Assembly: GCA_001766965.1 (NCBI GenBank)
Contig: MEKM01000121.1
Coordinates: 1-10,081, forward strand
DNA length: 10,081 nucleotides
Direction of reading: 5' to 3'
From: Acidobacteria bacterium RIFCSPHIGHO2_01_FULL_67_28
GTDB lineage: Bacteria > Acidobacteriota > Terriglobia > Acidiferrales > 2-02-FULL-67-57
Shown: piece after piece, positions 1 to 5,927 of the stretch
Layout: the number at the start of each line of letters is the position of its first letter
How positions within the stretch are numbered: the stretch's first letter is position 1
Made by a program: the position numbers and the translations under genes
Notes under the pieces: model-generated
Database searches by the model: none
The model's input: the letters and a program-made list of their open reading frames with translations, nothing else
What the model was told of the DNA's origin: nothing

Positions 1-566
1 CGTTGGGGTTGGGAGTGGGCCTTGTTCTTCTGGCGGGCGTGGTGACGCTGGCGGTGGACAGCGGAGCGCTGCTGGCCCGCTGGCCCGGCGTCGCCGAGCT
101 CTTCATCCACCCGGAATCGCTCGATGAGCATCGCTGGCAAATCTGGCGCGACACCTGGCCGATGATCCGCGATCACCTCTGGCTGGGCTCGGGCCTGGAA
201 ACCTACGGCGTGCTCTCCGACTCTTACCGCAGCTTCTACTCCAACCTGCGCTGGCTCCAGGCGCACAACGACTACCTGCAATGGCTGGCCGAGACCGGGC
301 TGGTGGGCGCCGGGCTGGCGGTGTGGTTCCTGGTGGCGCTGGCGCGCAGCGGAGCCGAAAAGCTCCGGGACGCCGCGTCCGGCTCCGAGCGGCGACTGGT
401 CGCCGCCGCCCTGACCGGCTGCCTGCTTGCGCTCCTGCACAGCCTGGTGGATTTTCCTCTGCGCATCCCGGCCAACGCTTTGTTGTTCGCCGCTTTGCTG
501 GCGATGATCGCCGCCCCGGCCAGCCCGCCTCCGGCCGGCCCGGCTCGGGCCAGCGAGCACTCCTAG
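1..566 (+). CDS. O-antigen ligase / Wzy-family membrane protein, 3' part
   Basis: The gene enters from the left edge; the reading frame runs from base 3 to a TAG at 564-566, leaving 187 visible residues. Family 'O-antigen ligase/polymerase' (Wzy_C) proteins join undecaprenyl-linked sugar chains to lipid A core or to each other on the periplasmic face of the inner membrane. Visible support: a large periplasmic-type loop with RWQIWRDTW at residues 44-52, the GSGLETYG turn at 62-69 and the conserved HNDYLQWLAETG block at 88-99 (His88 matches the family's functional histidine), followed by hydrophobic segments near 100-115, 134-149 and 158-170. The C-terminus is Ala/Pro-rich. The stop is interlocked with a minus-strand stop in the palindrome CTAG (563-566). 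Whether it is a ligase or a polymerase cannot be told from this fragment. Lying beside an apparent polysaccharide synthesis operon, it may belong to the same surface-polymer region. Confidence 0.85.
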   Translation, partial: LGLGVGLVLLAGVVTLAVDSGALLARWPGVAELFIHPESLDEHRWQIWRDTWPMIRDHLWLGSGLETYGVLSDSYRSFYSNLRWLQAHNDYLQWLAETGLVGAGLAVWFLVALARSGAEKLRDAASGSERRLVAAALTGCLLALLHSLVDFPLRIPANALLFAALLAMIAAPASPPPAGPARASEHS

Positions 567-712
567 AAGCGGACGAAGTAGGAGAGTCCCACTCCCTGTT
601 CTCGCCGCTCCTGGGTGCGGTTCTGGTAGTAGTAGCCCGCCCGGAACCCCTGCCGCGACGTCACCCGCACCTCCGCCCCCGCGCCGTAGGTCTGCGCCGC
701 GAAGCGGCCCAG
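510..712 (+). repeat. Left direct repeat (ligase 3' end + barrel 3' end)
   Basis: This is the left arm of a pair with 4468-4655, in the same orientation. Bases 510-539 (ligase codons AAPASPPPAG) match 4468-4497 at 25 of 30 positions. A 15-base (five-codon) length difference follows. Bases 563-712 then match 4506-4655 at 137 of 150 positions by hand alignment. The shared CTAG stop overlap is present in both arms. The arms enclose the two radical SAM genes. Confidence 0.85.
563..712 (-). pseudogene. Truncated C-terminal fragment of a TPR/beta-barrel outer-membrane gene
   Basis: The 49 residues encoded here, from LGRFAAQTYG to the terminal GLSYFVRF, differ at only two positions from the C-terminus of the complete barrel protein encoded at 4506-5777 (Tyr for Ser, Glu for Gly). 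At DNA level there are 13 differences in 150 bases, 11 of them synonymous. Similarity ends abruptly just past base 712. The frame stays open to 841, but that extra stretch has no likeness to a barrel or to TPRs, so it is taken as foreign sequence fused by chance. With no signal peptide and only the last strands, the product could not form a barrel. It is read as the left copy of a duplicated gene junction left by insertion of the radical SAM block. Confidence 0.85.
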
Positions 713-841
713 GTGGCTCGGGAGTGCAAGGCGAGCCGCCGGCAGCTGACCCTCCCCAGCAAGAGGTGAGGGATCGTCGAGAAAAGGTATGGAAAGTTCC
801 TTCGCAGAAAACATACTCGCCACAGGGGGACGGGATCTCAC

Positions 842-857
842 ACTCCGCGCGGGGAGT
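842..857 (-). terminator. Weak hairpin after the first radical SAM gene
   Basis: The 16-base sequence ACTCCGCGCGGGGAGT, six bases beyond the stop of the radical SAM gene that ends at 864, has 5-bp arms (ACTCC/GGAGT) with a GC-rich loop. No U-tract follows, so it is at best a poor intrinsic terminator and may be incidental. Confidence 0.2.
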
Positions 858-863
858 TAAGCC

Positions 864-2279
864 CTAATCTTCCTGTGGACGGATTTCTTGCGTAAGACAA
901 GTGGCTTCCGGAGGGGCGCAGCGAAGCGCGTAGGCCTTCCGGTCCAGCAACTGATTGTGGCGGCAGGTGAGGTTGGTGACGAGGCCGAGGAGCACCTTCT
1001 TGGGGTTTCGCGTGTGGATGGCCATCCGCCACACGCGACCCAGGATTTTGGGGTAGGAGTAGAACAAGTTGTTGAACTGATTCATCTCCTGCACCAGCTC
1101 GCTCCAGGTGAAGTGGAGGTACCGGGAGACGGGGTGGGCGAGGGTGTAGTACTGCCAATCGGCGGGATAGTTGGTGGCGATGATCCGCCCCTGCCGCTCC
1201 ATCTCCTTGAAGAGCGCCGTCCCCGGCAGCGGCGTGAGGATGTGGACGATGGCCATGTCGAGCCTGCAATCCTCGGCGGCGCGCGCGATGGTGGCGCCGA
1301 TGCCCGGCCGGTCCGTATCGATCCCCAGGATGAACGAGCCCATCACGGTGATCCCGTGGCACTGGATCCGCTGCACGGAAGCGCGGAAATCGCGGCCTTT
1401 CTGGATGTTGAACTTCTTGTGCAGGGCAATCAAGCCTTCGGCCGTCAACGACTCGAAGCCGATGAAGACCCCCATGCAACCGGAGCGCGCGGCCAAATCA
1501 AGCAGTTCCTCGTCGTCGGCAAAGTTGATCGTGGCCTGGCAGATCCAGGGCTGGGTCAAACCCTCGCGGGTCATCGCCCGGAACAGATCCTTGGCGTAGG
1601 CGATGTGGTCCCGGCGGGTGCCGATCAGGTTGTCGTCCACGAACAGGATTCTCTTTTCGCGGACCTGGCGTAGCTCGGCGATCACGTTCTCGATCGGCCG
1701 GTGGCGGAACAGGCCGCCGTTGAAGGCCGTCACGCTGCAGAACGAGCAGTTCAAAGGGCAGCCCCGGGTGGCCTGGATCGAACCGAAGTGGTAGCGCCCC
1801 GCCAGCAGGTCGTGGCGCGCCGGAGGGATCTCCCCCATCGAGACCGGCCCGCCGGCGTAAACGTGCTGGAGCGTTCCGGCCTGCACATCAGCCAGGACCT
1901 GCGGCCACACCGACTCCGCCTCGCCGGTGACCACGGTGTCCGCGTGGCCCAAGGCCTCAGCGAGGCACATCGTGGCGTGAATGCCCCCCATCACTACCGG
2001 GACTCCCCTCGCACGGAAAAGCGCGGCCAGTTCGTAGGCGCGGGTGGCCTGGGAGGTGAAGGCGGTGATGCCGACCAGGTCGGCGCGGGGCAGGACCTGG
2101 GCATCGACCGGGCCGAGGTTCTCGTCGATCACCTCGACCTCCCAGTCTGGTGGGGTGAGACGAGCCAGGATCAGCAGGCCCAGCGGTTTCCAGACCCGGT
2201 ACTTGTTCAGGCGGTTCCACCGCTGAATCTTGCTGAGGCTGACCACGGGATTGAATGGGTTGAGTAGAAGAAGTTTCAT
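864..2279 (-). CDS. B12-binding domain radical SAM protein (smaller)
   Basis: A 471-aa protein of the cobalamin-dependent (class B) radical SAM type. Residues 1-140 form an alpha/beta B12-binding-like domain (start MKLLLLNPF; VVMGGIHATM at 96-104; VTGEAES at 117-123). The radical SAM core follows, with RGCPLNCSFC giving the 4Fe-4S cysteines Cys174, Cys178 and Cys181, and then FVDDNLIG, FIGFES and SFILGIDTD along the barrel. The C-terminus resembles the extension common in DUF4070-type members. Such enzymes often methylate or rearrange unactivated carbons of lipids, cofactors or natural products; the substrate here is unknown. ATG 2277-2279 is chosen because a GGGGTG stretch lies just upstream; a GTG two codons earlier (2285) is possible. 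It is a distant paralogue of the gene at 2508-4169, which lies upstream on the same strand, 228 bases away. Its GC is intermediate between that gene and the flanks. Confidence 0.9.
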   Translation of the reverse strand: MKLLLLNPFNPVVSLSKIQRWNRLNKYRVWKPLGLLILARLTPPDWEVEVIDENLGPVDAQVLPRADLVGITAFTSQATRAYELAALFRARGVPVVMGGIHATMCLAEALGHADTVVTGEAESVWPQVLADVQAGTLQHVYAGGPVSMGEIPPARHDLLAGRYHFGSIQATRGCPLNCSFCSVTAFNGGLFRHRPIENVIAELRQVREKRILFVDDNLIGTRRDHIAYAKDLFRAMTREGLTQPWICQATINFADDEELLDLAARSGCMGVFIGFESLTAEGLIALHKKFNIQKGRDFRASVQRIQCHGITVMGSFILGIDTDRPGIGATIARAAEDCRLDMAIVHILTPLPGTALFKEMERQGRIIATNYPADWQYYTLAHPVSRYLHFTWSELVQEMNQFNNLFYSYPKILGRVWRMAIHTRNPKKVLLGLVTNLTCRHNQLLDRKAYALRCAPPEATCLTQEIRPQED

Positions 2280-2317
2280 GATCACCCCGCTCCGCCCCTA
2301 ACTTCCCAATGAAGTGC

Positions 2318-2326
2318 ATTATCGCA
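2318..2326 (-). promoter_or_regulatory. Candidate extended -10 promoter for the smaller radical SAM gene
   Basis: On the minus strand these bases read TGCGATAAT, an extended -10 element (TGn followed by a five-of-six match to TATAAT). It would start transcription about 30 bases before the ATG at 2279. There is no good -35 box at the usual distance, which extended -10 promoters can tolerate. The rest of 2280-2507 is AT-richer than the flanks and shows nothing else I can name. Confidence 0.35.
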
Positions 2327-2507
2327 AATATCTGCTCAGAACCTTTTCCTTTTGGCTCAATGTGCCCAAAACACGGGGTCGTGACGCCCCTGGTCCCGAT
2401 CCACTGCTCACCAGGAAGTAGACACCACCCTCCGAACCAGACAGCGAGCCACTTATTTCGGACGGGATAATGTCAGGGTTATTCTAAGCGAGGGGAATGC
2501 CAATTGG

Positions 2508-4169
2508 TCAAAGACTTTCGGGACTTTGATTAGGCGCCAGATCGAAACTTCTGGCAATCGACCCAAAACCAGGGCTCGCGGTGGCTATTCGCTTTTCGGT
2601 TTTCTGAAGCTCACGTTCGAGATGAGCAGCTACTTCTGCCGCATAGTGTATAAAGTGCTGGCCCGAAAGCAAAATCGTAAAGCCTAACCATAGCTTCTGG
2701 GGACGGAAAAACCATCGGCAAAGCAACTGCAACAAGAACTTCCAATATGCCCTTCGATAGGAAGCTTTAATACCTTGGTGCCACACTGAGCGCAGCAGGA
2801 TGCCGAGCTTATAGGACACCGAATAGCGCGGGGATCTTTGGTATTTGCCAATCTCCCAATTTAGAAGAGAGCGAAAAGCCCGATCGTAGAATGAGGAGGG
2901 GGAATAGATTGAAAGGAGAGTTCTTCGGACCCCCTCAAGCAGCACCGGAAGGGGAAGAACTGTAAGAAAGTTGGGCGGCTCAAAATTGGTGGTTTCCGCA
3001 CCATGTTCGATCAATCGACCCTCTTTCAACATTCGAGCGTATAGAGGGGTGGTCGGAGGCGCTTGCAAGAACCCCGCCATGGCCCACGGGATGGCAGCGA
3101 ACTCGATGAACTCGTGTTGCCGTTCAAAAATGTCTTCGGCATCCGAGTCGAAACCAATAATGAAGCCTCCAGTTACCCAAAGTCCTCCTCTTTGAATGAA
3201 GCGAATGCAGTCCAGCGGATCCTGCCGTAGATTTTGGAATTTCTTAGCCTCCCTCAAGGCCTCCTTGGAAGGGCTTTCTATGCCGACGAAGACGAAGAAG
3301 AAGTTCGCTTTCACCATCGCTTCGAGCAACGCAGGCCGCTGGGCAAGATCCATGGATGCTTCCGTATAGAACACGAAAGGATAGTCATGCGCCTTTTGCC
3401 ACTGTTCCAGCTCTTGGGCCAATTCGAATGCGAGCTTGTGATTCCCGATGAAATTATCATCGACGATGAAGACCGGCTTACGCCAGCCGAGATCGAAAAG
3501 CGCATCCAGTTCTAGCAGGGTCTGGCTTGGAGTTTTCGTTCTTGGCTTCCTTCCATAGAGAGTGATGATGTCGCAGAACTCACATTGGAATGGGCAGCCG
3601 CGGGAGAACTGTATAGACATCGAGGCATAGCGTTCGATTTCCAGAAGCTCGAACCGAGGAACCGGTGTCCTGTGGATATTGGGCTTTTCGTGAATGGTGT
3701 AGAGCCGTCTCGTCCTGCCAGTTTCGAGATCGGCCGCAATCTGTTGGAAAATTTCGTCCGGTTCGCCGACCACCACATGGTCGGCCAGCGAGAGCAACAG
3801 CTCGGGTTGACTGCTAGCATACGGACCACCGATCATGGTGCGCTTCCCCAGAGCACGGGCCCGCCCAAGAATCTCCCCAACATCGTCCCTCTGGGCATGC
3901 ATCGCACTCACCATGACAAGGTCAGCCCAAAGGATATTGGCATCGAGGAGGTCTTCAAACGCTCGATCGATCAACCGGATCGTCCACTCGTTGGGACACA
4001 GTGCAGCCACTGTAATAAGCCCGAGCGGGGGCAACGTGGCCTTTTCAGGAACGAGATTACCAAGCATTCCTTGAAAGCCCCAGAACGAAGAGGGGAATCG
4101 GGGCCAGACCATCAGAACTTTGATTCGTTTTCCCAGGGGTGGGAAACTGTGAGGATCACCTGAATTCAT
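2508..4169 (-). CDS. B12-binding domain radical SAM protein, DUF4070 type (larger)
   Basis: A 553-aa protein. Residues 17-150 are the B12-binding-like domain (KVLMVWPRFPSSFWGF at 17-32; LPPLGLITVAAL at 47-58; WADLVMVSAMH at 81-91; IGGPYAS at 113-119). RGCPFQCEFC supplies Cys192, Cys196 and Cys199 for the 4Fe-4S cluster, followed by TLYGRKPRTKTP, FIVDDNFIG, FVGIES and GGFIIGFDSD, the pattern of DUF4070 radical SAM proteins, the broad group that includes hopanoid methylase HpnP. The C-terminal ~150 residues are basic and aromatic and could touch membrane. Substrate unknown. The start is uncertain: the frame is open to a TTG at 4331, but the extra 54 residues look non-coding and the family begins near KVLMVWPRF, so ATG 4167-4169 is used although no clear ribosome site precedes it. 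GC is far below the neighbours (about 47-50% in sampled lines), a sign of transfer. Confidence 0.88.
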   Translation of the reverse strand: MNSGDPHSFPPLGKRIKVLMVWPRFPSSFWGFQGMLGNLVPEKATLPPLGLITVAALCPNEWTIRLIDRAFEDLLDANILWADLVMVSAMHAQRDDVGEILGRARALGKRTMIGGPYASSQPELLLSLADHVVVGEPDEIFQQIAADLETGRTRRLYTIHEKPNIHRTPVPRFELLEIERYASMSIQFSRGCPFQCEFCDIITLYGRKPRTKTPSQTLLELDALFDLGWRKPVFIVDDNFIGNHKLAFELAQELEQWQKAHDYPFVFYTEASMDLAQRPALLEAMVKANFFFVFVGIESPSKEALREAKKFQNLRQDPLDCIRFIQRGGLWVTGGFIIGFDSDAEDIFERQHEFIEFAAIPWAMAGFLQAPPTTPLYARMLKEGRLIEHGAETTNFEPPNFLTVLPLPVLLEGVRRTLLSIYSPSSFYDRAFRSLLNWEIGKYQRSPRYSVSYKLGILLRSVWHQGIKASYRRAYWKFLLQLLCRWFFRPQKLWLGFTILLSGQHFIHYAAEVAAHLERELQKTEKRIATASPGFGSIARSFDLAPNQSPESL

Positions 4170-4505
4170 TGCGGGTGAGCGGGGGATCGCAGGCAGGAAT
4201 CGCTCTGCTCCCTGCTTGTCCTTGGAGACGTCATCGGCCAGTAACTTCAGCAGAACGTAGCTGCTCGCTCTGGTGTCCTCGGCCTTGCAGCTCGCCTCGC
4301 ATTCCGCCCCCGCCGAGGTTGTCAGTGACAAGGCACTGGGGGAGACGGTCTGGCGAATTAAAGTAGGGCCCCCTTCCCAAAGATCTTACACCAGAGCGCA
4401 GGCAACGCGCCACAGGTGGCGGACCCAGGCCGTGCCAAAAACATTTGTTTTTGAAACGTTGAAAGCGGCAGCCCCGGCCAGCCCAGTTCCGGCTGGCGAG
4501 CGCCG
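4170..4505. other. Gene-poor right flank of the inserted block
   Basis: About 336 bases with no convincing gene. From left to right it holds the probable leader of the larger radical SAM gene (read leftwards; no clear sigma-70 boxes found), an AT-rich dyad at 4436-4453, and from 4468 the remnant of the ligase 3' end. Short open frames here have no recognisable product. Confidence 0.6.
4436..4453. repeat. 18-bp AT-rich inverted repeat next to the right junction
   Basis: CAAAAACATTTGTTTTTG has 8-bp arms CAAAAACA/TGTTTTTG around two bases. It stands out in GC-rich surroundings and lies 14 bases from the point where repeat similarity starts (4468). It could be a protein-binding site, an end of the incoming DNA, or chance. 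Confidence 0.5.
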
Positions 4506-4509
4506 CTAG
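4468..4509 (+). pseudogene. Remnant of the O-antigen ligase 3' end
   Basis: Thirteen codons plus stop read AAPASPVPAGERR, in register with the intact ligase tail AAPASPPPAGPARASEHS at 510-566. The remnant ends in the same CTAG stop overlap with the barrel gene. Upstream of 4468 convincing similarity to the ligase stops. The order ligase tail / CTAG / barrel tail occurs at both repeat arms, which is the main reason to treat this short stretch as real homology. Confidence 0.65.
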
Positions 4510-4655
4510 AAGCGGACGAAGTAGGAGAGTCCCACTCCCTGTTCCCGCCGCCCCTGGGTGCGGTTCTGGTAGGAGTAGCCTGCCCGGAAGCCTTGCCGGG
4601 AGGTGACCCGCACTTCCGCGCCCGCGCCGTAGGTTTGCGCCGCGAAGCGGCCCAA
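4468..4655 (+). repeat. Right direct repeat (ligase 3' end + barrel 3' end)
   Basis: Partner of 510-712 in the same orientation; here the barrel part belongs to the complete gene while the ligase part is only a remnant. The mirror situation holds on the left, as expected when an element integrates by recombination inside the junction. Length differs by 15 bases through a five-codon indel in the ligase tail. Confidence 0.85.
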
Positions 4656-5777
4656 CTGCTCGGCGGAGACGCCGGCGAAATCCTCCGAGCCGACGGCAAA
4701 GAGAAAGTAGGGGCTGACCTTGCGGTGAGCGTCCCACACCAGCCGGACCCAGCCGCCGTGGTTCCAAACGCTGGCGCCGGCAGGCTCGAAGGTGGTGCGG
4801 GCCGGGGTGTAGCGGAAGTAGAAATGCAAATCGGGCCGCGGCGACCAGTCGGCCAGCGCCGTCACGACGTGCACGTCGGCGGCGCGGAAGTTCAGGAACC
4901 GGTAGCCGCCGCCGACGTTGAAGCGCGGATGCAGCCCCTGGACCACCTCGACGGTGTAGTCCTGGTTGGCGATCACGGTGTCGCCCGGCGGCGCCAGGCT
5001 GACTTCGCCGCGCGCCCAGGTGCGGGTGAAGAAGCGGTAGGTGCCGCCCAGGGTGGCGCGGGTGTTGTTCTGGGCAAACTTGTTCTGGTACTGGAAGCGG
5101 CCGAGGAGCCAGACGCGGTCGAGGTCGTGGTAGGCGAGCTCGACGAACGAGCCGTGGGTGGCGCCGGCGAAGTTGAACTCTTCGGCAAAGTAGCCCGTCT
5201 CGAGCTTGTAGAGGGTCTCGGCGCGGAGAGCCTCGAGGGCGTCGCGCGCCTCGCGGTTCTCGGGCTCGCGGGCGAGGACCTCCTCGTAGGCGTCCATCGA
5301 CTCGCGCCGGCGGTGCGCCCAGCGCAGCACGCGGGCCCGGCGCAGCAGGACGTCGAAGTTGCCGGGGTGCTGCTCGGCCAGGCGGTCGAGCCGCTCGAGC
5401 GCTTCGTCGTGGCGGCCCTGCCAGCCGAGGACGTCCACCAGTCCGAGCTCGGCTTCGAGGTCGCCGGGGGCGTCGCGCAGGACTCCGTTGTAAAGCTCTT
5501 CCGCCACGGCGTAGCGCCCCTTCCAGCTTTCCAGCCGCGCCACCCAGTTGCGCGCCTCGAGGTCGCGGGGATTGGCTTCCACCAGGCGGCGGAAGATTTC
5601 GAGCGCCGGGGTGTAGCGCTCCGCGCGCACATGAGCCAGAGCTTCTTCCATCGCCGCCGCCCGTTCCGCCGGGGGCAGCTGCGCTCGCAGGGCGGGGGCA
5701 AGGAGCAACAGGGCAGAGAAGAGCAGCAGGGCGCCGCGCGGGGCGCGGGGTCGTCGTGTGTGCGAGTTTGGGGTCAA
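4506..5777 (-). CDS. TPR-containing YaiO-like outer-membrane beta-barrel protein
   Basis: A 423-aa secreted protein. Residues 1-32 form a signal peptide (Arg-rich n-region, LLLFSALLLLAPALRA, cleavage before Gln33; no lipobox). Residues about 43-175 hold four TPR-like units (for example ALEIFRRLVEANP and AYEEVLAREPENREA). From about residue 185 alternating aromatic strands form a beta-barrel ending in GLSYFVRF, whose final Phe is the usual BAM recognition signal. The layout is that of YaiO-family proteins and a short analogue of exopolysaccharide porins with periplasmic TPRs such as PgaA or NfrA. TTG 5775-5777 is chosen because it gives a full signal peptide and follows GGGAGAG closely; the first ATG (5651) would remove the signal. 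Transcribed divergently from the HEAT/glycosyltransferase operon, it is the likely outer-membrane part of that system. The open frame continuing far upstream is antisense to the HEAT gene and not part of it. Confidence 0.88.
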   Translation of the reverse strand: MTPNSHTRRPRAPRGALLLFSALLLLAPALRAQLPPAERAAAMEEALAHVRAERYTPALEIFRRLVEANPRDLEARNWVARLESWKGRYAVAEELYNGVLRDAPGDLEAELGLVDVLGWQGRHDEALERLDRLAEQHPGNFDVLLRRARVLRWAHRRRESMDAYEEVLAREPENREARDALEALRAETLYKLETGYFAEEFNFAGATHGSFVELAYHDLDRVWLLGRFQYQNKFAQNNTRATLGGTYRFFTRTWARGEVSLAPPGDTVIANQDYTVEVVQGLHPRFNVGGGYRFLNFRAADVHVVTALADWSPRPDLHFYFRYTPARTTFEPAGASVWNHGGWVRLVWDAHRKVSPYFLFAVGSEDFAGVSAEQLGRFAAQTYGAGAEVRVTSRQGFRAGYSYQNRTQGRREQGVGLSYFVRF

Positions 5778-5815
5778 CGCTCTCCCGAATGGTTGGGCGC
5801 CGCGGCGACCGTCGT

Positions 5816-5844
5816 ATCCTAATACGCCGGCGGGGTCGGAGCAA
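5816..5844 (-). promoter_or_regulatory. Sigma-70-like promoter of the barrel gene
   Basis: On the minus strand TTGCTC (5839-5844) and TAGGAT (5816-5821) are separated by exactly 17 bases. Transcription would begin near 5809, giving a leader of about 30 bases to the TTG start at 5777. The -35 overlaps the left arm of the dyad at 5841-5868. Confidence 0.5.
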
Positions 5845-5868
5845 GGCGGCGGGCAACTGCCGCCTTGC
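5841..5868. promoter_or_regulatory. Perfect dyad operator candidate shared by divergent promoters
   Basis: GCAAGGCGGC (5841-5850) and its exact reverse complement GCCGCCTTGC (5859-5868) flank the 8-base spacer GGGCAACT. The left arm overlaps the -35 box of the barrel promoter and the right arm overlaps the -35 box of the operon promoter. A symmetric regulator bound here would cover both -35 elements and control both sides together. It lies upstream of both predicted start sites, so it acts as DNA, not as an RNA hairpin. Confidence 0.5.
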
Positions 5869-5892
5869 CCTGCGTCCGGCAATCCGTATAAT
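5865..5892 (+). promoter_or_regulatory. Sigma-70-like promoter of the HEAT/glycosyltransferase operon
   Basis: TTGCCC (5865-5870) and a perfect TATAAT (5887-5892) are 16 bases apart. Transcription would start near 5899. The TATAAT is conspicuous in this GC-rich region and is the best promoter in the window. Confidence 0.6.
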
Positions 5893-5927
5893 CGCCGGGA
5901 GGCCAGACTCGGCGCCGGGAGCCGGCT

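Larger units (their letters stand above)
713..4467. other. Acquired block between the repeats, carrying two radical SAM genes
   Basis: Everything between the repeat arms interrupts what was probably a direct ligase/barrel tail-to-tail junction. Its base composition differs from the surroundings: sample 60-base lines inside the larger radical SAM gene have 28 and 30 G+C, against 50 in a line of the HEAT gene. No transposase, integrase, tRNA target or short target-site duplication is visible, so the block does not look like an insertion sequence or a classical island. Bases 713-863 hold no gene; 2280-2507 hold a candidate promoter only. Confidence 0.65.

Noticed and set aside
713..841. Continuation of the barrel stub's open frame up to ATG 841, which would give a 92-aa protein.
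   Set aside because: Similarity to the barrel stops at 712 and the extra residues (including DPSPLAGEGQ, reminiscent of translated dispersed repeats) have no relation to it; no signal peptide or ribosome site was seen.
888..1673. Plus-strand open frames of 261 and 142 codons.
   Set aside because: They are antisense to the smaller radical SAM gene, which carries a complete CxxxCxxC motif and a coherent fold.
4170..4331. A 54-residue N-terminal extension of the larger radical SAM protein starting at TTG 4331.
   Set aside because: The residues look non-coding and the family's first strand (KVLMVWPRF) begins right after ATG 4169. The lack of a clear ribosome site at 4169 leaves some doubt.
713..4467. 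The block as an insertion sequence, integron or integrase-driven island.
   Set aside because: No transposase, integrase, terminal inverted repeats or tRNA gene is visible. The flanking repeats are about 190 bp of coding sequence, far too long and diverged for a transposition target duplication.
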